The notes under the pieces: model-generated | What the model was told of the DNA's origin: nothing | Seen by the model: only the letters and a program-made list of their open reading frames with translations | Databases searched by the model: none | Translations under genes and position numbers: made by a program | Source: UBA1205 sp045534635 | GTDB taxonomy: Bacteria; Bacteroidota; Bacteroidia; Bacteroidales; WCHB1-69 | DNA length: 64,000 nt | Direction of reading: 5' to 3' | Assembly (NCBI GenBank): GCA_045534635.1 | Contig: JAZSKB010000014.1 | Coordinates: forward strand, 37,320 to 101,319 | Shown: positions 1-8,899 of the stretch, piece by piece | How positions within the stretch are numbered: the stretch's first letter is position 1 | How the letters are laid out: every line of letters starts with the position of its first letter

Positions 1-792
1 TTGAGCAAAACCATCGTACACCCAATTGTTCATTTTGACCCATAATGCACGAACTTGTTCATCGTTGGCTTCCCATTTGCGAAGCATTTCTTGTGCTTCT
101 AACATTATAGGAGCTTGTTTTTCTGCATCTTCTTTAGTATAGCCTTTCTCTATTAAAGAATTAATTTCTGATTTGTAAAGTTTGTCAAATTCCACATAAT
201 AATAACCAACCAATTTATCTCCTTTCATTTGAGTACTTTCTGGAGTTGCTCCATTGGCAGAATGTAACCATGCGACCATAGATTTACAGATATGTATTCC
301 TCTGTCATTTACCAAATTAACTCTTATAACAGGATAACCAACAGCCTCTAAAATATTACACACAGAACAGCCTAATAAATTATTGCGAACATGTCCCAGA
401 TGCAATGGTTTGTTGGTATTTGGTGAAGAAAATTCTACGACAATAGGTTGTGATGATGATTGCGTAAAAAATTTAAAATCAGTAGTATATGCTTCTTTGA
501 AATATTCTAACCATATTTGAGGAGTCAAAGAAAGATTTAAAAAACCTTTTACAACATTGAAACTTTCAACAAATGGTAATTTTTCCATTAATGCTGTACC
601 AATTTGATTTGCCGTTGCTTCTGGTGACAATCGAACTATTTTTACTAATGGAAAAATTACTATGGTAAAATCCCCTTCAAATTCTTCTCTTGTTTTGTTT
701 ATTTGTAATAAACTTTCATCTATATTTTGATTATATACTTCAAATACAACACTTTGTACTGCTTCTTTTATTTTTTGTTCAAAATTTATCAT
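1..792 (-). CDS. argS: Arginyl-tRNA synthetase, N-terminal part (runs off the window)
   Basis: The reverse strand translates from an ATG at 790-792 into 264 residues that stay open to the window edge, so only the first part of this class I aminoacyl-tRNA synthetase is present. It charges tRNA-Arg with arginine in the cytoplasm. The HIGH signature reads HLGHVRNN at about residues 131-138, preceded by VVEFSSPNTNKPL, which is typical of ArgS. Residues 1-110 match the ArgS-specific N-terminal additional domain in position and length. The KMSKS loop and anticodon-binding domain lie outside the window. The start is two bases past the stop of yggS, so both probably share the promoter upstream of yggS. 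Confidence 0.93.
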   Translation of the reverse strand, partial: MINFEQKIKEAVQSVVFEVYNQNIDESLLQINKTREEFEGDFTIVIFPLVKIVRLSPEATANQIGTALMEKLPFVESFNVVKGFLNLSLTPQIWLEYFKEAYTTDFKFFTQSSSQPIVVEFSSPNTNKPLHLGHVRNNLLGCSVCNILEAVGYPVIRVNLVNDRGIHICKSMVAWLHSANGATPESTQMKGDKLVGYYYVEFDKLYKSEINSLIEKGYTKEDAEKQAPIMLEAQEMLRKWEANDEQVRALWVKMNNWVYDGFAQ

Positions 793-794
793 AA

Positions 795-1475
795 TTATAA
801 GTTTTTGTAAATCCTTTTTCCAAAAATTGCACTTCCAATTCTTACCATTGTAGAACCTTCTTGCATAGCAACATCAAAATCGTCGGTCATTCCCATACTA
901 ATTTGTGAAAAATATTCATTTTGAGCAAAATATTTTTCTTTTAGCATATCAAAATAATTTTTCAACAAACGAAATTCTTTTCTTACCATTTCTTTATTGT
1001 CAGTAAATGTTGCCATTCCCATAACGCCACAAATTCTAACAGATGTTAAATTTTTAAAGTTCTCATTTTCAAGCATTGATATTGCTTCTTGCATATCAAA
1101 ACCAAATTTTGTTTCTTCTTGAGCAATATGAAATTGTAATAAAACATCTACAATTCTTTTGTGTTTTGCTGCTTGTTTGTTGACTTCTTGAAGCAATTTT
1201 TCGCTATCAATACCTTGAATACAAGCAACAAATGGAATAATATATTTTATTTTATTACTTTGCAAATGTCCAATATGATGCCAAAGAATATCTTTAGGTA
1301 AATTTGTATATTTTTGTGATAATTCTTGGACATAATTTTCTCCAAATAGTCGTTGTCCGGCTTGGTATGCCTGCATAATTTCTTCTTCCGACTTCAATTT
1401 TGATACAGCAATCAATTGTACATTTTCATACAATTGTGCTTTTATCGTTTGTAAATTATCTACTATTGTATTCAT
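795..1475 (-). CDS. YggS/PLPBP family pyridoxal-phosphate homeostasis protein
   Basis: A 226-residue protein with the single-domain alanine-racemase-like fold of YggS/PROSC. The family binds pyridoxal 5'-phosphate without a known catalytic role and buffers PLP and amino-acid pools. The PLP-binding lysine is K26 in LIAVSKLK; other family signatures are FGENYVQEL, WHHIGHLQSNK, and the C-terminal SMGMTDDFDVA and VRIGSAIFG phosphate-binding loop. The open frame extends further upstream, but that extension crosses the promoter-like TACTTTTG at 1488-1495, so I place the start at the ATG at 1473-1475, which gives the usual family length. The stop nearly abuts argS (2 bp gap). Confidence 0.92.
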   Translation of the reverse strand: MNTIVDNLQTIKAQLYENVQLIAVSKLKSEEEIMQAYQAGQRLFGENYVQELSQKYTNLPKDILWHHIGHLQSNKIKYIIPFVACIQGIDSEKLLQEVNKQAAKHKRIVDVLLQFHIAQEETKFGFDMQEAISMLENENFKNLTSVRICGVMGMATFTDNKEMVRKEFRLLKNYFDMLKEKYFAQNEYFSQISMGMTDDFDVAMQEGSTMVRIGSAIFGKRIYKNL

Positions 1476-1487
1476 CTTATTTTTTTG

Positions 1488-1495
1488 CAAAAGTA
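1488..1495 (-). promoter_or_regulatory. -7 box of yggS-argS promoter
   Basis: Reads TACTTTTG followed by CAAAA on the minus strand, 12 bases before the yggS ATG. It matches the Bacteroidota consensus TAnnTTTG. Confidence 0.6.
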
Positions 1496-1534
1496 ACATT
1501 TTTCTGACAATATTACTCCATACCAACAAAAAAA

Positions 1535-1562
1535 GCAAGATATAATTTAAACCATATCTTGC
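1535..1562 (-). terminator. Intrinsic terminator after the Omp28-like gene
   Basis: Arms GCAAGATAT and ATATCTTGC pair around a 10-base loop. On the minus strand the stem is followed by seven Ts, placed just downstream of the stop at 1585. Confidence 0.75.
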
Positions 1563-1584
1563 TCTTTTTGTTAAAAAAATATTT

Positions 1585-3840
1585 TTATTCTTTTATAAAC
1601 TTTTTAACACTTTTTCCATTTTGTGTTGTTATTTGTATGATATACATACCTTTAGATAAATTTGCTATATCCACAGAAATATGATTTGTGCTAACATGCA
1701 AATCTTTTACTTTTTGTCCCATTACATTGTAAATGTTGACTTCTTGTATATTTTCTTCCGATTGAATCGTAAGCATATCTTTTGCTGGATTTGGATATAT
1801 TTCAATATTTCCTATTTTCATTTTTTCTTTTATTGAGGAAGCGGCACCTACTTTTCCTGCTTGAAGAATTTCTTTTGTACTTGTATTTTGTATCCAATAA
1901 ACGGCATAAATGTTATTAAAATTTTCTACAGAATGTTCTGTTCGTATATTAATAGGAGAACTTGCACTTGTGGGCAAACGATACGAACCGGGAAATACAT
2001 ATTCATAAGTTTTTGTAACAGATGTTCCTTTCTCCAAAGTAATAGCATCTCCACTTGTTGAAGAAACCATTTTTTTCATAACATGATGCCATACAGTATC
2101 CCAACCTTGAGTATATAATTGTTTATTAGTCAAAGAAACCGCTTGTGGGTGTCTATTGTTGTGAGTTTCTCTTTCTACTAAGGCAACAAACAAAACATGA
2201 CCTTTAGGGTATGAGTATAATGGATTGATTTCCAAGTCTATTTTATATGATTTTTCTCCATTATAAGTAAATGTTGCTTTCATATCAACAAATGCAGGAA
2301 CTTCGGCTTTGGCTCTAAAAATATTAATATTATAATTTCTTGGGTCATTGCCAAATTCTTCACCACTTCCATCTACTTTCAAACTAGGAACAGAACTTAT
2401 TCCGTAATATGTTCTTCTGGTTTGTGCTTCTGGGGTAAAATATGGGTCTCCGGGATTCGGCCAATTCATTTGATATTTAATACATACATAATCTTCACTT
2501 CCTAAAGTATTAAATATTCTTGATAAATTAGCATTTCCCACTTTACAAGGGGAGCAAGTTGATGCGGTAAAACCTTCGTGCAAGACAACTCTTGGAACTA
2601 TTTGGTCGTAAGCAACAATAGTAAAATAAATCGTATCAGTTGTTGTCCCGTCAATATCATTTAACGAATCTAACCATACTTTTAGTGTGTATTCTCCTGT
2701 TTCTGAAGGGATTGTCAATTGTTCTGTACTTGTTAATTTAACCTCTTTAGTATAACTATTTATAGCAATATTCGATAAAGAACAACTTTTTATTGTTCCC
2801 TCTATTTCGTACAACATTTTACAAGAAGTAATTGGATTTACTCCTTCCATTTTTGTCAATATAGATACTGAGGTTGTTGTATTAATTTTTTGAAATCTTT
2901 CCATTTCTACTGCTGTAATTTCAACAGCAGTAGAATCCATTTGCATAGCATCTAAATCATACAAAATATGACAATTTGCAGGAAAACCTACACCTAATAC
3001 ATTTTTTTGTACACCATTAACTAATAAATTAGGACAAATATAAATAGCATAAGCATAATTATTTATCCATTCTGGTTTATCTTTTCCAACAGAATGGATA
3101 GGAGCGACAATTTTACCTGTTGCAACATTTATTTTAAGCATATCTTGAGGATATCTGTTCAACAACCACAAATATGGACCTCCTTCTGAAATGGTATCAT
3201 AATCCATTACCCAACATGTTTCTATTCCTTCATAATTCAATGAAGACAAATTAATACTTTTCAGTTTTGTAAGACTACGACTATATAAATTCAAATTACT
3301 TGTTTCTAGTGTTGAAGAACTTCCTCCTAAAACCCAAAAACCACCTTGACCATTGTCTGCATCGGGAGCATAAGCAATTCCTCTTGCACTTGTTCCTTTG
3401 GTAAGTATCATCAAAGAATCTACTGATTTTGTTTCTAAGTTGATTCTAAAAATAGTATCTGTAAAGTTGGCTACATACAAATATTGACCATCACTTGTAA
3501 TGTCCATTGCTTGCATACCTATAATTTTATGAGCAACAAGTCCCTTAATTTGGACAGAGTCGATATTTTTTTGAGATACTGGATTAATTGTGTATAATTT
3601 CCCGCTAGTACCTCCTATTGCATAAACAGTTGAAGAAGAATCTGTTATATGATATACGAACCCTGTTGAGAAATTTGGTTTTGGAGTTATTGTACCACTT
3701 GCCACTATATCCCATTCTGTGGCAGATTTTTGATATTTCATCACTGTAGAAGAATTTATCTTTTCTTCTATTCTAATTTGTGCAACATTTGCACTTATCA
3801 TTCCGATAACAATCAGATTAAAAATTAACAACTTTTTCAT
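1585..3840 (-). CDS. Secreted protein with beta-propeller-like N-terminus, Omp28-like thioredoxin-fold domain and T9SS sorting domain
   Basis: A 751-residue exported protein. Residues 1-20 form a signal peptide (ending about at SANVAQ). Residues about 45-330 look like a YncE/NHL-type beta-propeller (repeated forms such as GKLYTINPVS, DGQYLYVANF, ATGKIV). At about residues 420-560 is an Omp28-related domain whose signature HEGFTASTCSPCKVGNA carries a CSPC pair near residue 430, equivalent to the CxxC of thioredoxin-like Omp28 domains. The last 70 residues (IEIYPNPAKDML, YNVMGQKVKDL, LSKGMYIIQI, KKFIKE) are a type A T9SS sorting domain, which is cleaved on export through the outer membrane. Substrate and function are unknown; a surface or secreted redox or adhesion role is inference. 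It has its own promoter and terminator, so it is probably monocistronic. Confidence 0.82.
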   Translation of the reverse strand: MKKLLIFNLIVIGMISANVAQIRIEEKINSSTVMKYQKSATEWDIVASGTITPKPNFSTGFVYHITDSSSTVYAIGGTSGKLYTINPVSQKNIDSVQIKGLVAHKIIGMQAMDITSDGQYLYVANFTDTIFRINLETKSVDSLMILTKGTSARGIAYAPDADNGQGGFWVLGGSSSTLETSNLNLYSRSLTKLKSINLSSLNYEGIETCWVMDYDTISEGGPYLWLLNRYPQDMLKINVATGKIVAPIHSVGKDKPEWINNYAYAIYICPNLLVNGVQKNVLGVGFPANCHILYDLDAMQMDSTAVEITAVEMERFQKINTTTSVSILTKMEGVNPITSCKMLYEIEGTIKSCSLSNIAINSYTKEVKLTSTEQLTIPSETGEYTLKVWLDSLNDIDGTTTDTIYFTIVAYDQIVPRVVLHEGFTASTCSPCKVGNANLSRIFNTLGSEDYVCIKYQMNWPNPGDPYFTPEAQTRRTYYGISSVPSLKVDGSGEEFGNDPRNYNINIFRAKAEVPAFVDMKATFTYNGEKSYKIDLEINPLYSYPKGHVLFVALVERETHNNRHPQAVSLTNKQLYTQGWDTVWHHVMKKMVSSTSGDAITLEKGTSVTKTYEYVFPGSYRLPTSASSPINIRTEHSVENFNNIYAVYWIQNTSTKEILQAGKVGAASSIKEKMKIGNIEIYPNPAKDMLTIQSEENIQEVNIYNVMGQKVKDLHVSTNHISVDIANLSKGMYIIQITTQNGKSVKKFIKE

Positions 3841-3885
3841 ATTTATAAAACATTTTTATTCTATTTATTTTTACTTTTCAATTTG

Positions 3886-3893
3886 CAAAGGTA
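3886..3893 (-). promoter_or_regulatory. -7 box upstream of the Omp28-like gene
   Basis: Reads TACCTTTGCAAA on the minus strand, about 45 bases before the start codon at 3840. Confidence 0.6.
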
Positions 3894-3924
3894 CGTTTTT
3901 TTTTGATATAACAAAAAATTTTTT

Positions 3925-6534
3925 TTAAAATTTAATTGCTATAGTACAACTTTTTTTTATTTTATACACTTTTCCTGCTGTATCCCAATACGATATAATT
4001 ATAATATAGTTTCCAATTGAAGTTTTAACATTATTTTCTATGGTTCCGTCCCATGTAAAATAACCTTCTGTACCACAAAGTTCATTATTCACTAAATTAT
4101 GAATTTTTTGTCCATAAATATTATAAATATCAACACTTACTCTATTGTCAGCATTTGCAAAAGCATATTTTATCTGCAAAATATCATTGTAACCATCGTT
4201 GTCAGGAGAAAAAATTTCTGGGCTAATAGTTATAATATCATTATTATCTATATTTTCAGAGAAGACAGAATTTTTATATCCGGGAGTTGCAAAGCCAACT
4301 GTTGCTGCTGCTGAATGCCAATTAGAAGCATCTTGAGTTGGACGATTGTGATTGATACGTTCTAAACTTACCCCTTCTGTTGTTTTCAGCATTGAATAAT
4401 GCATAGTTTCTGTATAATCAAATCTATCTATAATACTACCTTCATATAATAATATTACTGTTCCTGAAGTGTTATTATAAGCAGGAATTGAAGACATTTC
4501 CAAAAAATTTTCTGGGTACGGACAATTATATTGCGATTGCACTATTTGTGTTGATGTTGAAAGCACCAAATACTGATTTGCTTCTATATATCTTCCATTT
4601 AAATCTACAATTTTTCCTGTATCTATTTGTCCTTTCGTATTTATATTTGATAAACGCAATCCTTTTAAACTTATTGGTTTATTATTAGGATTGTATATTT
4701 CTACAAAATCTACACCTTCATTATTTGGATTAAACAAAACTTCATTGATAACAATATCATTAGCACGACTTATTTTTTTTGGATAAACAAAAACAAACGA
4801 AGTTGGAACAAGTATTTGATTACCAACACAATCAAATATTGTATCGTTAATTGTTAGCCTATATGTTTTTCCTTCTAACAATGGTGTTGACAATATTAAT
4901 TCTACTTGTTTCCAATTGTTATCTATAACATTAACAGATTTAATATTATTATCGGTAATCGTATAAACTTGACAACTTAATCTATTGGTATCCAAAATTT
5001 TCTCATTGAAACACAAAGTAAGTAAAGTATCAGCAACAATAAAAATGTTTTCTATTGTAGGAGCAATATTATCGGGAGCAATTGTTGCTACGGAATTTTG
5101 TTGACATGGTGTCCCTCCTGCTTTTGCTTTTGATGCTGTCCAATTATTTTCTTCTCCACAAGGATTGTTCCAATCTATCATTTCCAAAGACCATCCACCA
5201 TTTTTTTTCACATTGTCGGCATACCAAGTATCTGTAAATTCAATCTCTGAAATCAATTGCTCGTTATCGTCCCATAAGATAAGTTGTTGTCCTGCATCTG
5301 TAATTTGAAAACTTGAAAAACTATATACATTGCCATAATGTTCGTATGCTGATTTTGCTGTATGAGACACTACCAGTAAATAATCATTGGCGGCAATAGT
5401 TACATCTGAAAATATTTTTGTTGTTTTACCTATTTGCAATTTCCAACCATTTAAATTTATGGGAAAATTTTGTCTGTTATATAACTCAATATATTCATAA
5501 TTAGGTAATTCTACCATTGGGGAGGGTTTTGCCATTATTTCATTTATCAACACGTCAAACATTGAAGGAAAATAATACATAAAATCTAAACTTGTATCTT
5601 GCAAAATATTTCCTGCTATATCCGATATATTGGTTACTTGTAAAGTTAGAATATTATTGATAGGCAATGGCTGAAAAAATATTAATTGTATTTGTTGAGT
5701 ATTGTTACTATCAACGACTATACTATCTGGATTCCCTACAGAAAAAAGATGAAAATTATTAGTAGTTAACAATTGTGTATTTATTGGCTCTGTAAATTCT
5801 AATCCTATTTGTTGACGATTTTCTTTATCTATTTGCAATTGATTTACCAAAGGTGGAATTGTATCATAGACAATAGCCCCATAATAGATATCATCGAAGA
5901 AGAATTTTTTTGCATTTGATGCGGTATAAACACAAACTAATCCTATATGAGTTGATGTAAGAAAAGTAGAATCATAACAAGAAAATTCTTCTTCCCAATT
6001 ATCTGTTTCTACAGATGAGGAGAACACTGTCCATAAAGCATTTGTATCTCGTACGATTTTTATTTTCAAATCGAAAGAAGAAGCGATACGTGCCGCTGGG
6101 TCAGAAGCCAAAAGTGTATGTGTTGTTCCATTTTGACAATACAATTTAATGGCATCGTTGCTACCATTTTCTCCAAAACGCAAATAATATCCTGATATTG
6201 AATCAATTAGCAAATTATTCGTATCTGATACAAGATAAAAACGACTATAATTATTGTCTGATGGGGAAAAAGTTTGTTTAATTCGGAATTGCCATTCTAC
6301 ATTTCCCTCTAAAAAAGTTGACGATGTTGATAAATAAGATTTTCCTGCTGCAGAGGCAGACAATTGTAACTCTTTGTTTGTATTTACTTCAAAATCTGCA
6401 GTTGTTCCTATCCATGTTGGATTATTGATAAAATCTCCATCTGAAAAATCATCATTTACTTGTGCTTGAGTTGTCCAAACAACAAATTGAAATACGGAAA
6501 AATAAATTAATTTACGCATCGTTCTTTTATTCAT
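3925..6534 (-). CDS. Large exported protein with two lamin-tail domains, SbsA-like Ig domains and a gliding-type C-terminal domain
   Basis: An 869-residue protein with a signal peptide ending about at VVWTTQAQ. The N-terminal ~200 residues resemble a laminin-G-like carbohydrate-binding sandwich (FSDGDFINNPTW, EWQFRIKQTFSPSD). Two lamin-tail domains start at about residues 326 (VLINEIMAKPSP, EYIELYNR) and 595 (DIVINEVLFNPNNEG, FVEIYNPN). Each is preceded by an SbsA/bacterial Ig-like segment with the pattern L.F.EPI or L.FNEKI. The C-terminal ~90 residues (FSPDNDGYNDILQI, VDIYNIYGQKIH, WDG, GNYIIII) match the CHU_C / FlgD-like sorting-type domain of T9SS-exported surface proteins. The architecture is common in Bacteroidota; the ligand is unknown. 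There are no tightly linked neighbours on this strand. Confidence 0.8.
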   Translation of the reverse strand: MNKRTMRKLIYFSVFQFVVWTTQAQVNDDFSDGDFINNPTWIGTTADFEVNTNKELQLSASAAGKSYLSTSSTFLEGNVEWQFRIKQTFSPSDNNYSRFYLVSDTNNLLIDSISGYYLRFGENGSNDAIKLYCQNGTTHTLLASDPAARIASSFDLKIKIVRDTNALWTVFSSSVETDNWEEEFSCYDSTFLTSTHIGLVCVYTASNAKKFFFDDIYYGAIVYDTIPPLVNQLQIDKENRQQIGLEFTEPINTQLLTTNNFHLFSVGNPDSIVVDSNNTQQIQLIFFQPLPINNILTLQVTNISDIAGNILQDTSLDFMYYFPSMFDVLINEIMAKPSPMVELPNYEYIELYNRQNFPINLNGWKLQIGKTTKIFSDVTIAANDYLLVVSHTAKSAYEHYGNVYSFSSFQITDAGQQLILWDDNEQLISEIEFTDTWYADNVKKNGGWSLEMIDWNNPCGEENNWTASKAKAGGTPCQQNSVATIAPDNIAPTIENIFIVADTLLTLCFNEKILDTNRLSCQVYTITDNNIKSVNVIDNNWKQVELILSTPLLEGKTYRLTINDTIFDCVGNQILVPTSFVFVYPKKISRANDIVINEVLFNPNNEGVDFVEIYNPNNKPISLKGLRLSNINTKGQIDTGKIVDLNGRYIEANQYLVLSTSTQIVQSQYNCPYPENFLEMSSIPAYNNTSGTVILLYEGSIIDRFDYTETMHYSMLKTTEGVSLERINHNRPTQDASNWHSAAATVGFATPGYKNSVFSENIDNNDIITISPEIFSPDNDGYNDILQIKYAFANADNRVSVDIYNIYGQKIHNLVNNELCGTEGYFTWDGTIENNVKTSIGNYIIIISYWDTAGKVYKIKKSCTIAIKF

Positions 6535-6651
6535 ATTGTATTTTTTTTATCAACTATTTTAATAAACTTTCTTCTTTATTTTTTTTTACAAAATTATCAT
6601 TTATTTTTTTATTTTCCAATTATTCCCTAAAAAATATATAAATTCAACAAG

Positions 6652-6659
6652 CAAAGTTA
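6652..6659 (-). promoter_or_regulatory. -7 box upstream of the lamin-tail protein gene
   Basis: Reads TAACTTTG on the minus strand, about 118 bases before the start codon, implying a leader of roughly 110 bases. Confidence 0.5.
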
Positions 6660-6750
6660 TAAAAAAAATCGTTTCAAAAAGTAGAAATTTGTATTTTTTC
6701 CTTTTTTACAATTTTCAAAATATATTTTTCGTTTTTTTACAAAAAAATGC

Positions 6751-6758
6751 TAATTTTG
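6751..6758 (+). promoter_or_regulatory. -7 box of guaD-era-recO operon
   Basis: TAATTTTGCAAAA ends only a few bases before the ATG at 6765, so the transcript may be nearly leaderless. This box also makes the upstream ATG at 6747 unusable as a start. Confidence 0.65.
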
Positions 6759-6764
6759 CAAAAT

Positions 6765-7247
6765 ATGTTACAAGAAGAAAGAGATAGATTATTTATAAAA
6801 AAGACCATTCTATTGGCATTGCAAAATGTCCAAGAGAAAAAAGGTGGTCCTTTTGCTGCTATTGTCACAAAGGGAAATGAAATCATTGCCGAAGGAACAA
6901 ATATAGTAACAACAAGCAATGACCCTACTGCACATGCAGAAATCACAGCAATAAGAAATGCTTGTAATCAATTAAATAGTTTTCAATTGGAAGGTTGCAC
7001 TATTTATTCGAGTTGTGAACCATGTCCAATGTGTTTGGGTGCTATTTATTGGGCAAGACCATCACGACTTATTTTTGCAGCAAATAAACATCAAGCAGCA
7101 AAAGCAGGTTTTGACGATGCTTTTATTTACAATGAAATAACATTGCCTTATATCGAAAGGCATCTTGAAACGGTTCATTACAATGATACGGATAGTGAAA
7201 AACCTTTCGATTTATGGAAAATGTCAAACGATAAAATCAACTATTAA
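6765..7247 (+). CDS. guaD: Guanine deaminase (cytidine-deaminase fold)
   Basis: A 160-residue zinc-dependent deaminase, closest in motif detail to Bacillus-type GuaD, which converts guanine to xanthine in purine salvage. Zinc and catalytic residues are visible as H57-A-E59 and the pair C87/C90 in SCEPCPMC. The segment LGAIYWARP and the C-terminal AGFDDAFIYNEI separate it from tRNA adenosine deaminase TadA. The frame opens at 6747, but that codon sits inside the promoter, and the start at 6765 aligns with family N-termini. The stop is directly followed by the ATG of era (no spacer). TadA-like activity cannot be fully excluded. Confidence 0.85.
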   Translation: MLQEERDRLFIKKTILLALQNVQEKKGGPFAAIVTKGNEIIAEGTNIVTTSNDPTAHAEITAIRNACNQLNSFQLEGCTIYSSCEPCPMCLGAIYWARPSRLIFAANKHQAAKAGFDDAFIYNEITLPYIERHLETVHYNDTDSEKPFDLWKMSNDKINY

Positions 7248-8138
7248 ATGGAAATAACAGAAAAGCATAAAGCAGGTTTTGTTAGTCTTTTGGGCAATCC
7301 CAATGTAGGTAAATCAACATTGATGAATACTTTAGTTGGGGAAAAATTATCTATAATTTCAGCAAAAGCACAGACAACAAGACATCGTATTATGGGAATT
7401 GTCAATGGAGAAGATTTTCAAATTGTTTATTCAGACACTCCCGGTGTTTTGGAACCAAACTACAAAATGCAAGAATATATGATGCAATATGTAGAATTGG
7501 CTCTTCAAGATAGTGATATTTTGCTTTATATGGTTGAAGTTGGTGAAACAAAATACAATGAAAATGTTATCAATACTATTTTGCAAGCAAAAACAAAAAT
7601 AGTATTAATAATCAACAAAATAGATAAATTTAGTGAAGAACAAATTGTTGTTACCAAACAATATTGGGAAAATTTGTTGAAACCGAATACTACTTGTTGT
7701 ATTTCTGCTCTTGAACGAACAAATGTTTTGTCGGTAGTAGATTCCGTTGTAGATTTATTGCCATACGCTCCACCTTATTTCGATAAAGATGAACTTACCG
7801 ATAGGTCAATGCGATTTTTTGTTTCGGAAATTATTCGTGAAAAAATATTATTGCTTTACAAAAAAGAAATTCCATACAGTGTAGAAGTGGAAGTTACCGC
7901 TTATAAAGAACAACCCAATTTTGTTCATATAGATGCAATGATTTATGTTGAAAGAGAAAGTCAAAAAGCAATAATACTTGGACATAAAGGGCTTGCAATA
8001 AAAGAGTTAGGAATTCAAGCAAGATTGGCAATAGAAGAATTTATTGAAAGCAAAGTATATTTATCGTTAAGTTTGAAAGTGCAAAAAAATTGGCGTAACG
8101 ATGATAGTAGATTGAAAAAATTTGGTTATGGTAACTAA
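7248..8138 (+). CDS. era: GTPase Era
   Basis: A 296-residue, full-length Era GTPase that binds 16S rRNA and assists 30S ribosome assembly. G1 GNPNVGKST is at residues 16-24, G3 DTPG near 63-66 and G4 NKID at about 124-127. The C-terminal KH domain carries the GHKG loop (ILGHKGLAIKELG) near residue 245. It starts right after guaD and ends two bases before recO, so the three genes form one operon. Confidence 0.96.
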   Translation: MEITEKHKAGFVSLLGNPNVGKSTLMNTLVGEKLSIISAKAQTTRHRIMGIVNGEDFQIVYSDTPGVLEPNYKMQEYMMQYVELALQDSDILLYMVEVGETKYNENVINTILQAKTKIVLIINKIDKFSEEQIVVTKQYWENLLKPNTTCCISALERTNVLSVVDSVVDLLPYAPPYFDKDELTDRSMRFFVSEIIREKILLLYKKEIPYSVEVEVTAYKEQPNFVHIDAMIYVERESQKAIILGHKGLAIKELGIQARLAIEEFIESKVYLSLSLKVQKNWRNDDSRLKKFGYGN

Positions 8139-8140
8139 TT

Positions 8141-8881
8141 ATGATTGAAAAGGTTAAAGGTATTGTTTTACAAAGAATTGCTTATACGGATAACAAAAAT
8201 ATCGTAAAAATTTACACAGAAACTGGAAGTAATTCTTATATGTGTTTTCGGAAGTCCAAAAACACACACGATGCCTTACAGCCAATGACTTTAGTACAAT
8301 TTTGCAGTGAAAAACGACAAGGAACATCTTTAAGTTTTCTGCGAGATGTACAATATTTAAATTCGGTAGCAATAAGTGATTATCAATTGCCAAAAGCAAC
8401 CATTAATATGTTTCTTAATGAAATACTTTATAAATTGTTGGGCAATGCTGGCGAAGATTCCGAATTATTTGATTTTGTTTTTAATACATTACACCAATTT
8501 TATAATTCTCCTTATTTACAAGATTTTCATTTGCGTTTTTTGATTCATTGTGCCATACAAATGGGTTCTGCTCCAAAAGATAATTATCAAGAAGGCTGTA
8601 TTTTTGATGTGTTGTCGGCTAACTTTGTAACAAAAAAAACAATTGCTGTAACTAATTCAATGCAAAAAAATGACAAATTTTCTGAAGATATAAATGTTCA
8701 AGTTGCACAATACTTATATGCGTTAATGCAAGAACCTTTGTTTCCTCAAACGCCTACAATTGCTCCTTTTGTTGTTCGTAACGCATTGTTGAATTTACTT
8801 ATAGAATATTATACTATTCATATCATAGATTTGTCGGGATTACAATCTTTGGAAGTTTTACAAACAATATTGCATGAATAA
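8141..8881 (+). CDS. recO: DNA repair protein RecO
   Basis: A 246-residue RecO, which loads RecA onto SSB-coated single-stranded DNA with RecR during recombinational repair. The N-terminal OB-fold segment (MIEKVKGIVLQRIAYTDNK, VKIYTETG) and the helical C-terminal domain are recognisable. The four-cysteine zinc motif of some RecO proteins is absent here. It is the last gene of guaD-era-recO and converges on cca, whose stop is 19 bases away. Confidence 0.88.
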   Translation: MIEKVKGIVLQRIAYTDNKNIVKIYTETGSNSYMCFRKSKNTHDALQPMTLVQFCSEKRQGTSLSFLRDVQYLNSVAISDYQLPKATINMFLNEILYKLLGNAGEDSELFDFVFNTLHQFYNSPYLQDFHLRFLIHCAIQMGSAPKDNYQEGCIFDVLSANFVTKKTIAVTNSMQKNDKFSEDINVQVAQYLYALMQEPLFPQTPTIAPFVVRNALLNLLIEYYTIHIIDLSGLQSLEVLQTILHE

Positions 8882-8899
8882 ATATTATTTTTGTAAATA

